Below, piece by piece: positions 22,501-33,485 of a stretch of DNA of 64,000 bases. A program made the translations under genes and the position numbers. This DNA is from Cherax quadricarinatus. Its lineage: Eukaryota; Arthropoda; Malacostraca; Decapoda; Parastacidae. The stretch covers positions 103,996,454-104,060,453 of the forward strand of contig NC_091292.1 in assembly GCF_038502225.1 (NCBI RefSeq), in the 5' to 3' direction. Below the pieces are notes generated by a model. That model ran no database searches. It was given only the letters and a program-made list of their open reading frames with translations, and was not told the DNA's origin. Each line of letters begins with the position of its first letter. The stretch's first letter is position 1.

Positions 22501-23582
22501 CTTGTTTCCACTGTCTGTCGCTCTTGCAGTCCTGGTAAATGTCTGATCAAGCTATTGCTGCCCGCGGGAGGCACAACCTTGTTGAATAGGTCATAGTCTG
22601 CCGAAGCAGTATGTTCAATTCTCTCTAGAAAACATTGATTTTTGTTCAGGCAGCGTTTTTATATCTGCTAATAGACACCCAAAGAGTGGTGGACACTGTA
22701 TGGTGACACAGTGTACTATGTGACACTGTATGGTGACACAGTGTACTATGTGCTTATGACACGGTTTATCACTGCCTTTATTCTACACTTCCCATCATGG
22801 GTCAGGAAGATCTGCATAGCATGGGCCAGTAGGCCTGCTGTAGTTCTAATTAATTTTTAAAGTATGCTATTATGTAAGTTGTTCATGTGAGTAGGCTAAA
22901 TGATATAGCACTGCGATGTATAGTGGTGAGGTGTAACAGACGGAGGCTGTGGGAGGCAAAGAACAGAGTACCACTGCATTTTTATCCGTATCTATATATC
23001 TCTTACATCCGCCAATGATTCCGAGATCATTCCCCACGAAGGAGGTACCTTGATGCCTTTGAGGGGTCTCTTGATACAAGTAACTGGACCAAACTTTCTC
23101 TTCCTTCGATCGAACCTGATTATTAATAAAAGTGCGGAAATCATCGCCCTATACCGTGTTCTGGGACCAGGCTTCACGAATAATAAGTGTTTTTATTATT
23201 TGTATTAAAGGGAAGAATGTAAGAGTTAGCGGTCATCTTACACGTTACGAGAGTGTAAAACATTTAACAGGCCTAAATTCTGTCTCTATTTCTTTAAGTC
23301 ACTTCAGATTTAGTGGTGCAGTTGTTAACATTGTTCTGTAAAGGCAAGAAGCTAAGATGATAATGTTATTACACTCCCTATAATGCTTAATTAAATATTA
23401 ATGAATTCTGGACACTACACTTAACATTAATTATTAGGTTAATGTTAACAGAACTAATTTCACATCTGTAATAACTTCTTCGCTCACTGTCTAATTATCA
23501 CTATTACTAGAGACATTTCTTTGTCTTGCATGACATACGTAAATACTAGCTACATGATGGGAATATTGGGGGGACGGGGGTA
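22501..23582. other. No gene; 29 bp tandem duplication at 22690-22752
   Basis: The phrase GACACTGTATGGTGACACAG occurs twice about 31 bp apart. 22520-22570 weakly resembles the family C LINE tail (GTCTGATCAAGCTATTGCTG). No coding signal. Confidence 0.45.
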
Positions 23583-23815
23583 CCATCGAAGCGGCTAGTT
23601 TATTGTGCACTCCATATCCATCCAGTGGACGGTAGCGGCTAGGTTATGTAAACTCCATATCCATCCAGTGGACGGTAGCGGCTAGGTTATGTAAACTCCA
23701 TATCCATCCAGTGGACGGTAGCGGCTAGGTTATTGTGCACTCCATATCCATCCTGTGGACGGTAGCGGCTAGGTTATTGTGCACTCCACATGCATCCTGT
23801 GGACGTAGTGCAAGA
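23583..23815. repeat. 43 bp tandem repeat, about five copies
   Basis: GCGGCTAG starts at 23591, 23635, 23678, 23721 and 23765. Units alternate between GGTTATGTAAACTCCATATC and GGTTATTGTGCACTCC versions. Confidence 0.9.
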
Positions 23816-24516
23816 GCATATGGATACACAAAAAGCCTACAAAGTATGAACTTAAGAGACTTGGATACCCAGGCTCCAAGAACTGCATGGATAAGTAGCT
23901 GGCATACTGATTGCTGCTATAAATCAGTGAACAGGTGGGGGTCGAACCCATGATAGACGAGTCCTAGAATTCACAGGCCAGTGCTAGGGGTTCCAGTCCT
24001 ACCCGTATTGTGACTGGTTCACGTTATTACGATTACGTGGGTCATCACTGCTGGCAATACCAACCTAAAATGTGAAAGACTGGAGAATGGAGAAGAATTA
24101 TGAAAGAGTGGATAACATGAGTATAAAGAAGAGAATAGAGGGAGAGCGTGTGCCAATATCTGGAAGAAAGAACAAGGAGATTCAGACAATTTACGTTTTC
24201 TCGAGAGCTGAAAGAAAACAGGAACATTTGGAGAGAAAGTAAATGTTCATCTGGTGATAGTAAGGAGAGCTTGAGACAAACAAAGACAGAAGTAAAGAAT
24301 TATATCACAAACATGTCACTGCAGTAAAGATCTAGATAGTATATACAGGAGTTAGGATTCGTTGCTTTCAGAGCAAAAATAAGCAAATATGATAAATATA
24401 CTGCTGCTAATGATGATACTACAGGCAGTGTAAATACTTCTGATGGTGATGATATAACCGAAGACGATGATGAGTAATGACTCACGAAATCGTAATGACT
24501 ATGGTACATAATGCCA
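23816..24516. other. Degraded SINE traces, otherwise nothing recognised
   Basis: 23955-24047 has a tRNA-like GGGGTTCCAGTCCTACCCG followed by TTATTACGATTACGTGGGTC, resembling the SINE at 20784. 24477-24498 carries the body motif on minus. The rest is A/G-rich and unassigned. Confidence 0.45.
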
Positions 24517-24563
24517 GTACAGAAAATGAGGTAATCAGAAGATGATTACCTCATCTTCTGTAC
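24517..24563. repeat. 20 bp inverted repeat at the edge of a Penelope-type terminal repeat
   Basis: Arms 24517-24536 and 24544-24563 (TACAGAAAATGAGGTAATC and its near-perfect inverse) are separated by 7 nt. The right arm is the start of the terminal repeat copy, so the left arm looks like a tiny inverted piece of the same element. Confidence 0.8.
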
Positions 24564-24597
24564 ATAGTTCTACTGTCTTCAAGTTATGTCCTAGAAT

Positions 24598-24636
24598 TTG
24601 TGTTGATAAAGCCACTGGATGGCGAAACGTCTACAA
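24598..24636 (+). ncRNA. Hammerhead-ribozyme-like motif, family 2 copy 1
   Basis: Stem I is TTGTG with TACAA (one G·U pair). The core is TTGATAA plus an extra A, stem II GCCA-CTGGA-TGGC, then GAAA at 24624-24627, the 2-nt palindrome CG, and TC at 24630-24631 as the expected cleavage position. It has the same architecture as the motif at 4338-4377, including the U3/A8 core pair, but unrelated stems. Catalytic activity is not shown. Confidence 0.6.
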
Positions 24637-24877
24637 TAAAGATACCCAGATGTTGCACATGTGTCTTAATCTCATCTTGTCGGTATTATATACCATTCGT
24701 ACACAACTTGTCAGACACTGCAACATCATGGAATCTTAATTCTGAGGACATGTACATAACCTTCACGACTACGACAACTACTACTACAACTATCCCATCT
24801 CTTTGGGAAGGACCTACTTCCACTGGGGAATCCCGCCTACCAGTGAATATGCCCTCGTCTGCTACACCTGACGTTAC

Positions 24878-24885
24878 TATATAAG
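24878..24885 (+). promoter_or_regulatory. TATA-like box in Penelope-type terminal region
   Basis: TATATAAG about 140 bp upstream of the second hammerhead-like motif. In this class, promoters within terminal repeats would drive the downstream unit. The position is suggestive only. Confidence 0.3.
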
Positions 24886-25015
24886 CGCCAGGATCCTTTC
24901 TTCTGCTTCAGAATCTCCGCGACTATGGTGCTCTTCGCACCTACTCCTAGGTTGAGGGACTGATTACCTCATCTTCTGTACATAGTTCTACTGTCTTCAA
25001 GTTATGTCCTAGAAT

Positions 25016-25054
25016 TTGTATTGATAAAGCCACTGGATGGCGAAACGTCTACAA
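25016..25054 (+). ncRNA. Hammerhead-ribozyme-like motif, family 2 copy 2
   Basis: Stem I TTGTA/TACAA is perfectly paired; core TTGATAA plus A; stem II GCCA/TGGC with loop CTGGA; GAAA; CG; TC at 25048-25049. Compared with copy 1, the only change is in stem I, and it turns a G·U pair into A-U. Two adjacent copies in one transcript would provide both halves of a dimeric ribozyme. Confidence 0.65.
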
Positions 25055-25221
25055 TAAAGATGCCCAGATGTTGCACATGTGTCTTAATCTCATCAACATA
25101 TTCCTGGAAAAGCACTAAACTCGTGAGGGTCATAGAGCGTCTGAGGAATGGGAGCATCCAGGTATGATCCTAGGAAGGCAAGGACAACTAATTCCTTCAC
25201 TCGATACTTGACAAGTTTGAA

Positions 25222-25297
25222 GGCACCTCCTTTAAGATACCTCTTTGAAGGTACCTCCTCGGAGGTACCTCAAAGAAGGTACCTTAAAGAAGGTGCC
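25222..25297. repeat. Near-palindrome of GGTACC units
   Basis: Left arm 25222-25260 (GGCACCTCCTTTAAGATACC...) and right arm 25261-25297 are largely complementary, centred at CTCGGAG. GGTACC, itself a palindrome, occurs several times. Confidence 0.8.
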
Positions 25298-25365
25298 TCA
25301 TTCAAGGCACGTCCTTGAAGGTACCTCCTTGAAGGTACCTCCTTGAAGGTACCTCCTTGAAAGGA
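25298..25365. repeat. 13 bp tandem repeat CTTGAAGGTACCT
   Basis: About four consecutive copies of a unit containing GGTACC, continuing from the near-palindrome. It probably shares origin with it. Confidence 0.85.
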
Positions 25366-25704
25366 ATAATATAACAGAATAAAGTAAATACATTATGAAT
25401 GGAAGGAACAAGAAAGATGAAAGGTTCAGAGGAATATTTATTAGAGGAGGACACAAGAGAATGAGTTACAGAACGAAAAATAGAGATAATAGAAATCGGT
25501 CGAGAAAGATAGAGAAAACTATACAATGATAAAGAGTTCAGAGTAATCCTTATTTTCAACGGCACCCCTCCCTCCCCTCCCACACAAACACAGCTACGCA
25601 GAAGATACAGCAAGGAAACACGGGACACGTGCAGGGTGCCTCCAAGACACACGGTGTAGAATTAGACAAAAGAATTAACAATATAACTACTGGATCACTA
25701 TGAC
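25366..25704. other. No feature recognised upstream of LINE
   Basis: A-rich on +, no coding signal. The family B LINE reading may start slightly upstream of 25705, but I cannot follow it further. Confidence 0.4.
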
Positions 25705-26955
25705 ATGGCCTTGGATGCACTGGAAGAAAATCAGAATGCAGATGTAATATACACAGACTTTGCAAAAGCATTTGACAAATGCGATCATGGCGTAATAGCC
25801 CATAAAATACGTGCTAAAGGAATAACTGGGAAAGTGGGGAGATGGATCTTCAACTTCCTAACAAATCGAAAACAAAGAGTAGTGGTCAACAGAGTTAAAT
25901 CGGAGGCTGCCATAGTGAAGAGCTCTGTTCCACAAGGCACAGTACTCGCCCCCATCTTATTCCTTATCCTCATATCAGACATAAACAGAGATATACGCCA
26001 CAGCACCGTATCATCCTTTGCGGATGATACTAGGATCTGCATGAGGCTGTCATCTGCTGAGGACGCGGTTAACCTCCAAGAAGATATAAACAAAGTTTTC
26101 CAATGGGCAACGGTAAACAATATGATGTTCAATGAGGACAAATTCCAACTACTCCGTTATGGAAAACTGGAGGAGATAATAACTAGAACAGAGTATACTA
26201 CTGACTCCGGCCATACAATAGAGCGGAAAAATAATGTAAGGGACCTGGGAGTAGTAATGTCTGAGGATCTCACTTTCAAGGATCACAACAGTGCCACGAT
26301 CGCACGTGCAAAGAAAATGATAGGATGGATAATGAGAACTTTCAAAACGAGAGATGCCAAGCCAATGATGATCCTTTTCAAATCACTTGTTCTCTCTAGG
26401 CTGGAATACTGCTGTACATTAACATCTCCATTCAAAGCAGGTTAAATCGCAGATCTAGAGAGTGTACAGAGATCCTTTACTGCACGTATAAGTTCTGTCA
26501 AGCACCTTAACTACTGGGAACGCTTGGAAGCACTTGACTTGTACTCGTTGGAACGCAGGAGGGAGAGATATATCATAATCTACACTTGGAAAATCTTGGA
26601 AGGAATGGTCCCAAATCTGCACACAGAAATCACTCCCTACGAAAGTAAAAGACTGGGCAGGCGATGCAAAATGCCCCCAATAAAAAGTAGGGGCGCCATT
26701 GGTACACTAAGGGGAAACACCATAAGTGTCCGGGGCCCAAAACTGTTTAACAGCCTCCCATCAAGCATTAGGGGAATTGCCAATAAACCCCTGGCTGCCT
26801 TCAAGGGGGAGCTGGACAGATACCTAAAGTCGGTGCCGGATCAGCAGGGCTGTGGCTCGTACGTTGGACTGCGTGCGGCCAGCAGTAACAGCCTGGTTGA
26901 TCAGGCCCTGATCCATCGGGAGGCCTGGTCATGGACCGGGCCGCGGGGGCGTTGA
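25705..26955 (+). pseudogene. LINE family B reverse transcriptase, one nonsense codon
   Basis: A single frame runs for 1,251 bp, interrupted only by TAA at 26443-26445. RT motif A VIYTDFAKAFDKCDHGVIAH (catalytic D near residue 18), motif B SSVPQGTVLAPILFLIL (73-89) and motif C FADDTRI (105-111) are intact. After the stop the same frame continues with IADLESVQRSFTARIS, YIIIYTWKILEGMVPNLHT and a C-terminus ending GPRGR. Other copies read GAA at the stop, so one G-to-T change explains it. N-terminal RT and endonuclease are missing (5' truncation). CR1/L2/Jockey-like clade inferred. Confidence 0.9.
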
Positions 26956-26985
26956 TCCCCGGAATAACCTCCAGGTAACCTCCCT
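26956..26985 (+). mobile_element. LINE family B 3' terminus
   Basis: After the stop the element ends in CCGGAATAACCTCCAGGTAA, the same terminus seen at 8604 and, with changes, at 27348. There is no poly(A) tail. Confidence 0.7.
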
Positions 26986-27004
26986 CTCAGCTGTTACCAA
27001 CCAC

Positions 27005-27097
27005 TCGGTGGTTGTTTATAAGTGACATCACTGTTGTTGTTTACAAGTGACATCACTCAGTGCATGTTTACAAGTGACACCATTCAGTGGCTGTTTA
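27005..27097. repeat. About 27 bp tandem repeat, three copies
   Basis: TTTACAAGTGACATCACTCAG and relatives (AAGTGACATCACTG, AAGTGACACCATTCAG) occur three times between two LINE ends. Confidence 0.75.
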
Positions 27098-27350
27098 CGA
27101 AACACAATAAGTGTCCGGGGTCCAAGACTGTTCAACAGCCTCCCAACATACATAAGGGGAATTACCAATAGGCCCCTGGCTGCCTTCAAGTGGAGTGGTA
27201 CAGTCAGTACCCGATCAGCCGGGCTGTGGTTCGTACGTTGGATTTGTGTGGTCAGCAGTAACAACATGGTGAATCAGGCCCTGATCCACCAGGCCTGGTC
27301 GAGGATCGGGCCGAGAGGGGCGCTAACCCCCAAAACAGGCTCCAGGTAGG
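27098..27350 (+). mobile_element. LINE family B, 3' terminal fragment
   Basis: CACAATAAGTGTCCGGGGTC through GGCTCCAGGTAGG is a diverged, truncated copy of the last 250 bp of family B. Small deletions break the reading. Confidence 0.8.
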
Positions 27351-27379
27351 CTGGTAGATCCCCACACCTGTCACTGTCA

Positions 27380-28078
27380 GCACCACTACAACTGTCATTG
27401 TCGTCAATACTAATAAGACCACATCTATCACTGCTGCCAGAACTAACAAGACCACCACACTTGTCACTGTTACCAGTACTAACAAGACCGATAAACTTGT
27501 CACTGTTGCCAGTGCTAACAAGACCACCACACCTGTCACTGCTGCCAGAACTAACAAGACCGCCACACCTGTCACTGTTGCCAGTACTAACAAGACCGCC
27601 ACACTTGTCACTGTTGCCAGTGCTAACAAGACCACCACACCTGTCACTGCTGCCAGAACTAACAAGACCACCACACTTGTCACTGTTACCAGTACTAACA
27701 AGACCGCCACACTTCTCACTGCTGCCAGTACTAACAGGACCACCACACTTGTCACTGTTGCCAGTACTAACAGGACCACCACACTTGTCACTGTTGTTGG
27801 TACTAACAAGACCACCACCACTTGTCACTGTTGCCAGTACTAACAAGACCACCACACTTGTCACTGTTGCCAGTACTAACAAGACCACCACAATTGTCAC
27901 TGTTGCCAGTACTAACAAGACCACCACAATTGTCACTGTTGCCAGTACTAACAAGACCACCACATCTATCATTGCTGCCAGAACTAACAAGACCACCATA
28001 CCTGTCACTGTTGCCAGCACTAACAACCACACCTGTCACTGTTGCCAGCACTAACACCACACCTGTCAGTGTTGCCAG
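27380..28078. repeat. 36 bp minisatellite, about 19 copies
   Basis: The unit contains ACTAACAAGACCACCACACT followed by TGTCACTGTTGCCAGT. As 36 is a multiple of three, ORFs stay open on both strands (up to about 250 residues); these are artefacts. Some units carry ACCGCCAC and CTGCTGCCAGA variants. Confidence 0.95.
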
Positions 28079-28405
28079 GCTGTCTGCTACATGACCATCA
28101 TACTTACCATTGTTACCATGTAACAACACAACAACAACAACAACAGTTGTCATCCTGGTCCAGCAAGTCAAGGACTCACGACCGTCCAGTGACGTCATAT
28201 GCAAACCACCAATCACGTTTCGTCCCCACCTGCCCCGCTCCCCACAACATCCCTCCTCCCCACCATAGCCCCTCTATCTCCCCGGCTCCCCATCACTTCT
28301 CCCCCTCCCAGCCAACACAGCCGCTAATCCGTGCAGCGGTGGCTTCTCAACCCCGAGGTCTTTACCTGGTCCCCCAGAGCTTTACCCGGGGATGAAGGAG
28401 GCGTG
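28079..28405. other. No gene; C-rich sequence with short (CAA)n
   Basis: Contains (CAA)n at about 28120-28143 and CCCC-rich sequence at 28220-28330. No coding signal. Confidence 0.45.
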
Positions 28406-28406
28406 G

Positions 28407-28473
28407 CAGGATACCCTGGTGGTACCCTGGTGGTACCCTGGTGGTACCCTGGTGGTACCCTGGTGGTGCCCTG
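28407..28473. repeat. 11 bp minisatellite GGTGGTACCCT
   Basis: About six consecutive copies, the last with GGTGGTGCCCT and GGTGATGG changes. Confidence 0.95.
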
Positions 28474-28860
28474 GTGATGGACAGCCTGCGCAGGACACCC
28501 GCAGGTCAGTCCCTCACCTTTAAAGCGACCTCCCCTGGCATCAAGGCCAGAATAAAAAGGGAGAAAAAACGCTGCATTACATGAACTTAAGGAGCCATAA
28601 GCAGCGAATCACAGCAGGCGAGCGAGAGGGGTGAAGAGGGGGAGATGAGGGAGAGGGGAGATGAGAGGAAGGAGGCTGGGAGGGAAGGGGGAAGTGGGGA
28701 GATGAGAGGAAGAAGGCAGGGAGGGGGGGAGAGTGGGGAGCGGGGGGCTTCATTGATTTACAGTCCCCTCCTCCCCCAGCTAGGTAAGCTGGGGTTGCCA
28801 TGGTGACGGCGGCGCAGCATCCAGCTGGGCGTATCCCACATCTCCATCAATTCAAATCAA
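28474..28860. other. G-rich low-complexity region
   Basis: 28620-28745 consists of GGGGAGATGAGAGGAAG-type phrases with G runs. Flanks are unremarkable. Confidence 0.6.
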
Positions 28861-28879
28861 TATGCAGGCGGGCGGCTGT

Positions 28880-29330
28880 GACCCACCGTTCTGCACGCCC
28901 ACACCGCCATTACCATGCAAACTAGCGCCCATCACCGCCCATACCACCCACCGCCGCCCATAACACCCATCACCGCCCATACCACCTACTGCTGCCCATA
29001 ACATGCACCATCCAAAACACCTTCCCATCACCGCCAGTATCACCTAACACTGATTACACCATCCACACCCACCACCACTCACACCACCCACTACCATTAA
29101 CACCCACCACCACTCACACCACCCACCACCACTCACACCACCCACTACCATTAACACCCACCACCACTCACACCACCCACTACCATTAACACCCACCACC
29201 ACTCACACCACCCACTACCGCTAACACCACCCACTACCACAAACACCCACTACCACTAACACCCACTACCACTAACACCCACTACCACTAACACCCACTA
29301 TCACCCACCTTTGTCACACACAAACAATAA
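28880..29330. repeat. CCA-rich minisatellite, about 35 bp period
   Basis: Units such as ACCCACCACCACTCACACC plus ACCCACTACCATTAAC dominate 29060-29230, then a shorter 16 bp version (ACCCACTACCACTAAC) follows. 28880-29060 is more degenerate (CACCGCCCATACCACC). Confidence 0.85.
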
Positions 29331-29375
29331 TAACTTAAAATTTTATGGCAAACCAAACGCTACAGAGAGAACTAC

Positions 29376-29972
29376 AAACACCACATGGCTCTGTTGTTGT
29401 AGCTTCACCACCAACATGGCTCTGTTGTTGTAGCTTCACCACCAACATGGCTCTGTTGTTGTAGCTTCACCACCAACATGGCTCTGTTGTTGTAGCTTCA
29501 CCACCAACATGGCTCTGTTGTTGTAGCTTCACCACCAACATGGCTCTGTTGTTGTAGCTTCACCACCATGGCTCTGTTGTTGTAGCTTCACCACCAACAT
29601 GGCTCTGTTGTTGTAGCTTCACCACCAACATGGCTCTGTTGTTGTAGCTTCACCACCAACATGGCTCTGTTGTTGTAGCTTCACCACCAACATGGCTCTG
29701 TTGTTGTAGCTTCACCACCAACATGGCTCTATTGTTGTAGCTTCACCACCAACATGGCTCTGTTGTTGTAGCTTCACCACCAACATGGCTCTGTTGTTGT
29801 AGCTTCACCACCAACATGGCTCTGTTGTTGTAGCTTCACCACCAACATGGCTCTGTTGTTGTAGCTTCACCACCAACATGGCTCTGTTGTTGTAGCATCA
29901 CCACCAACATGGCTCTGTTGTTGTAGCTTCACCACCAACATGGCTCTGTTGTTGTAGCTTCACCATCAATAA
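29376..29972. repeat. 31 bp minisatellite, about 19 copies
   Basis: Unit AACATGGCTCTGTTGTTGTA followed by GCTTCACCACC. Units are almost identical (one has a 3 bp loss, one CTATTG, one GCATCACC), so the array is young or homogenised. Confidence 0.95.
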
Positions 29973-30029
29973 ATATTGTTATAGCTACAAACTGGTTACC
30001 GTGACTGCATGTAGCTTCCACGCCATTTA

Positions 30030-30356
30030 GGAAGGAGCGAGATCACCACTACTATTATTACAACCACCACAGCTACTACAACCACCACATTCCATCCCGC
30101 CACTGCCGCCGCCGCCGCAACTAACACCACCACCACCACCAACCACCATCACTAACACCAACCATCACCACCACCATCACTAACATCAACCATCACCACC
30201 ACCATCACTAACACCAACCATCACCACCACCATCACTAACAATAACCATCACCACCACCATCACTAACACCAACCATCACCACCACCAGCTACTACCAAC
30301 CACCACCATCACCACCACCAGCTACTACCAACCACCACCACCACCACCACATATCT
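30030..30356. repeat. CCA/CAT-rich minisatellite, about 28 bp period
   Basis: Repeated AACCATCACCACCACCATCA with CTAACACC, preceded by CCGCCGCCGCCG and followed by CCACCACCACCACC. Confidence 0.9.
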
Positions 30357-30449
30357 CCCTCATATATGGCCTCATGTCCCGTGCTCACTCATCCGCTACA
30401 ATTATTATGCAAATTCTTGGAGGTAACCAAACTCCAGTATCATACCCCC

Positions 30450-33400
30450 TGCCACTCCACCTGCCCCCTCTCCCCTGCCACTCCACCTGCCCCCTCTCCC
30501 CTGCCACTCCACCTGCCCCCTCTCCCCTGCCACTCCACCTGCCCCCTCTCCCCTGCCACTCCACCTGACCCCTCTCCCCTGCCACTCCACCTGACCCCTC
30601 TCCCCTGCCACTCCACCTGACCCCTCTCCCCTGCCACTCCACCTGACCCCACTCCCCAGCCACTCCACCTGACCCCTCTCCCCTGCCACTCCACCTGACC
30701 CCACTCCCCTGCCACTCCACCTGCCCCCTCTCCCCTGCCACTCCACCTGACCCCTCTCCCCTGCCACTCCACCTGACCCCTCTCCCCTGCCACTCCACCT
30801 GACCCCACTCCCCAGCCACTCCACCTGACCCCTCTCCCCTGCCACTCCACCTGATCCCTCTCCCCTGCCACTCCACCTGCCCCCTCTCCCCTGCCACTCC
30901 ACATGACCCCTCTCCCCTGCCACTCCACCTGCCCCCTCTCCCCTGCCACTCCACCTGCCCCCTCTCCCCTGCCACTCCACCTGACCCCTCTCCCCTGCCA
31001 CTCCACCTGACCCCTCTCCCCTGCCACTCCACCTGCCCCCTCTCCCCTGCCACTCCACCTGCCCCCTCTCCCCTGCCACTCCACCTGACCCCTCTCCCCT
31101 GCCACTCCACCTGACCCCTCTCCCCTGCCACTCCACCTGACCCCTCTCCCCTGCCACTCCACCTGCCCCCTCTCCCCTGCCACTCCACCTGACCCCTCTC
31201 CCCTGCCACTCCACCTGACCCCTCTCCCCTGCCACTCCACCTGCCCCCTCTCCCCTGCCACTCCACCTGACCCCTCTCCCCTGCCACTCCACCTGACCCC
31301 TCTCCCCTGCCACTCCACCTGACCCCTCTCCCCTGCCACTCCACCTGCCCCCTCTCCCCTGCCATTCCACCTGCCCCCTCTCCCCTGCCACTCCACCTGC
31401 CCCCTCTCCCCTGCCACTCCACATGACCCCTCTCCCCTGCCACTCCACCTGCCCCCTCTCCCCTGCCACTCCACCTGACCCCTCTCCCCTGCCACTCCAC
31501 CTGACCTCACTCTCCTGCCACTCCACCTGCCCCCTCTCCCCTGCCACTCCACCTGCCCCCTCTCCCCTGCCACTCCACCTGACCCCTCTCCCCTGCCACT
31601 CCACCGGCCCCCTCTCCCCTGCCACTCCACCTGACCCCTCTCCCCTGCCACTCCACCTGCCCCCTCTCCCCTGCCACTCCACCTGACCCCACTCCCTTGC
31701 CACTCCACCTGACCCCATTCCCCTGCCACTCCACCTGACCCCACTCCCCTGCCACTTCACCTGACCCCTCTCCCCTGCCACTCAACCTGACCCAACTCCC
31801 TTGCCACTCCACATGACCCCTCTCCCCTGCCACTCCACCTGACTCCTCTCCCATGCCACTCCACCTGACCCCACTCCCCTGCCACTCCACCTGACCCCTC
31901 TCCCCTGCCACTCCACCTGACCCCCTCTCCTCTGCCACTCCATCTGACCCCTCTCCCCTGCCACTCCACCTGAGCCCACTTCCCTGCCACTCCACCTGAC
32001 ACCTCTCCCCTGCCACTCCACCTGACCCCTCTCCCCTGCCACTCCACCTGAGCCCTCTCCTCTGCCACTCCACCTGACCCCTCTCCCCTGCCACTCCACC
32101 TGACCCCACTTCCCTGCCACTCCACCTGACACCTCTCCCCTGCCACTCCACCTGACCCCTCTCCCCTGCCACTCCACCTGACCCCACTCCCCTGCCACTC
32201 CACCTGACCCCACTCCCTTGCCACTCCACCTGGCCCCACTCCCCTGCCACTCCACCTGATCCCACTCCACGGCCATTCCACCTGATCCCACTCCCCTGCC
32301 ACTCCACCTGACCCCTCTCCCCTGCCACTCCACCTGACCCCACTCCCCTGACACTCCACCTGACCCCACTCCCCTGCCACTCCACCTGAACCCCCTCCCT
32401 TACCACTCCATCTGAACCCCCTCCCCTGCCACCCCACCTGACCCCCCTCCCCTACTACCCTACATGAGCCTCCTTCCCTGTCACTCCACCTGAACCCCCT
32501 CCCCTGCCGCCCTACCTTAGCCTCCTCTGTTACTCCACCTGATCCCCCTCCCTTGCCACTCCACCTGACCCCCCTCCCCTGCCACTCCACCTGAGCCCCC
32601 TCCCCTGCCACTCCACGTGAGCCCCCTCCCCTGTCACTCCACATTTCTCCGCTCCCCTGTCATTCCACCTGACCCCACTCCCCTTCCATTCCACCTGACC
32701 CCACTCCCCTCCCACTCCACCTAACCCCACTCCCCTGCCACTCCACCTGAACCCCCTCCCTTACCACTCCATCTGAACCCCCTCCCCTGCCACCCCACCT
32801 GACCCCCTCCCCTGCCACCCCACCTGACCCCCCTCCCCTACTACCCTACATGAGCCTCCTTCCCTGTCACTCCACCTGAACCCCCTCCCCTACCACCCTA
32901 CCTCAGCCCCCTCCTCTGCTACTCCACCTGATCCCCCTCCTTTGCCACTCCACCTGATCCCCCTCCCCTGCCACTCCAACTGAGCCCCCTCCCCTGCCAC
33001 TCCACATGAGCCCCCTCCCCTGTCACTCACTATGGCTCCGCTCCCCTGTCATTCCACCTGACTCCACTCCCCTCCCATTCCACCTGACCCCACTCCCCTC
33101 CCACTCCACCTGACCCCACTCCACCTGACCCCACTCCCCTGCCACTCCACCTGAACCCCCTCCCTTGCCACTTCATCGGAACCCCCTCCCCTGCCATTCC
33201 ACCCGAACCCCCTATTCTGCCACTCCACTTTAACCCCTTCCCCTGCCACTTCACCTGAACCCCCTCCCTTGCCACTCCACCTGATCCCCCTCCCCTACCG
33301 GAGCCCCCTCCCCTGCCACTCCACCTGATCCCCTTTCCCTGCCACTCCACCTCAGCCTTCTCCCCTGCCACTCCACCAGAGCTCCCTCCCCTGCCAATCC

Positions 33401-33480
33401 ACTTGAAACCCCTCCCCTGCCACTCTACTTGAGCCCCCTCCCCTGAAACTACTACTGATTCCTCTCCCTTGCCACCCTAC
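30450..33480. repeat. 26 bp C-rich minisatellite, about 116 copies
   Basis: Unit CCCCTGCCACTCCACCTGAC followed by CCCTCT (or CCCACT). 30450-32390 is highly uniform. From 32390 to 33480 units are diverged and include CCACCCCACCTG and CTACCCTACATGAG versions, with a block duplicated (about 32380-32560 and 32750-32960). The G-rich minus strand carries many GGGG runs. Minus-strand ORFs up to 458 residues in all three frames are artefacts, since 26 bp times three is 26 codons without stops. Confidence 0.97.
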
Positions 33481-33485
33481 CTGAA

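Larger units (their letters stand above)
24544..25100 (+). mobile_element. Penelope-type terminal repeats in tandem (family 2)
   Basis: About 135 bp are repeated nearly identically at 24544-24679 and 24962-25097 (GATTACCTCATCTTCTGTAC through ATGTGTCTTAATCTCATC), 418 bp apart. Between them is unique sequence with TATATAAG at 24878-24885 and a segment leading into the second copy. Tandem, partly overlapping terminal repeats are characteristic of Penelope-like elements. No RT or nuclease remains here, so the family call rests on the hammerhead-like motif in each copy and the tandem layout. Confidence 0.6.

Noticed and set aside
27252..28216. Overlapping ORFs on both strands, about 190-250 residues
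   Set aside because: Products of the 36 bp minisatellite.
30385..33371. Glycine/arginine/tryptophan-rich minus-strand ORFs up to 458 residues
   Set aside because: They are the translation of the 26 bp minisatellite in all three frames, with no non-repeat domain.
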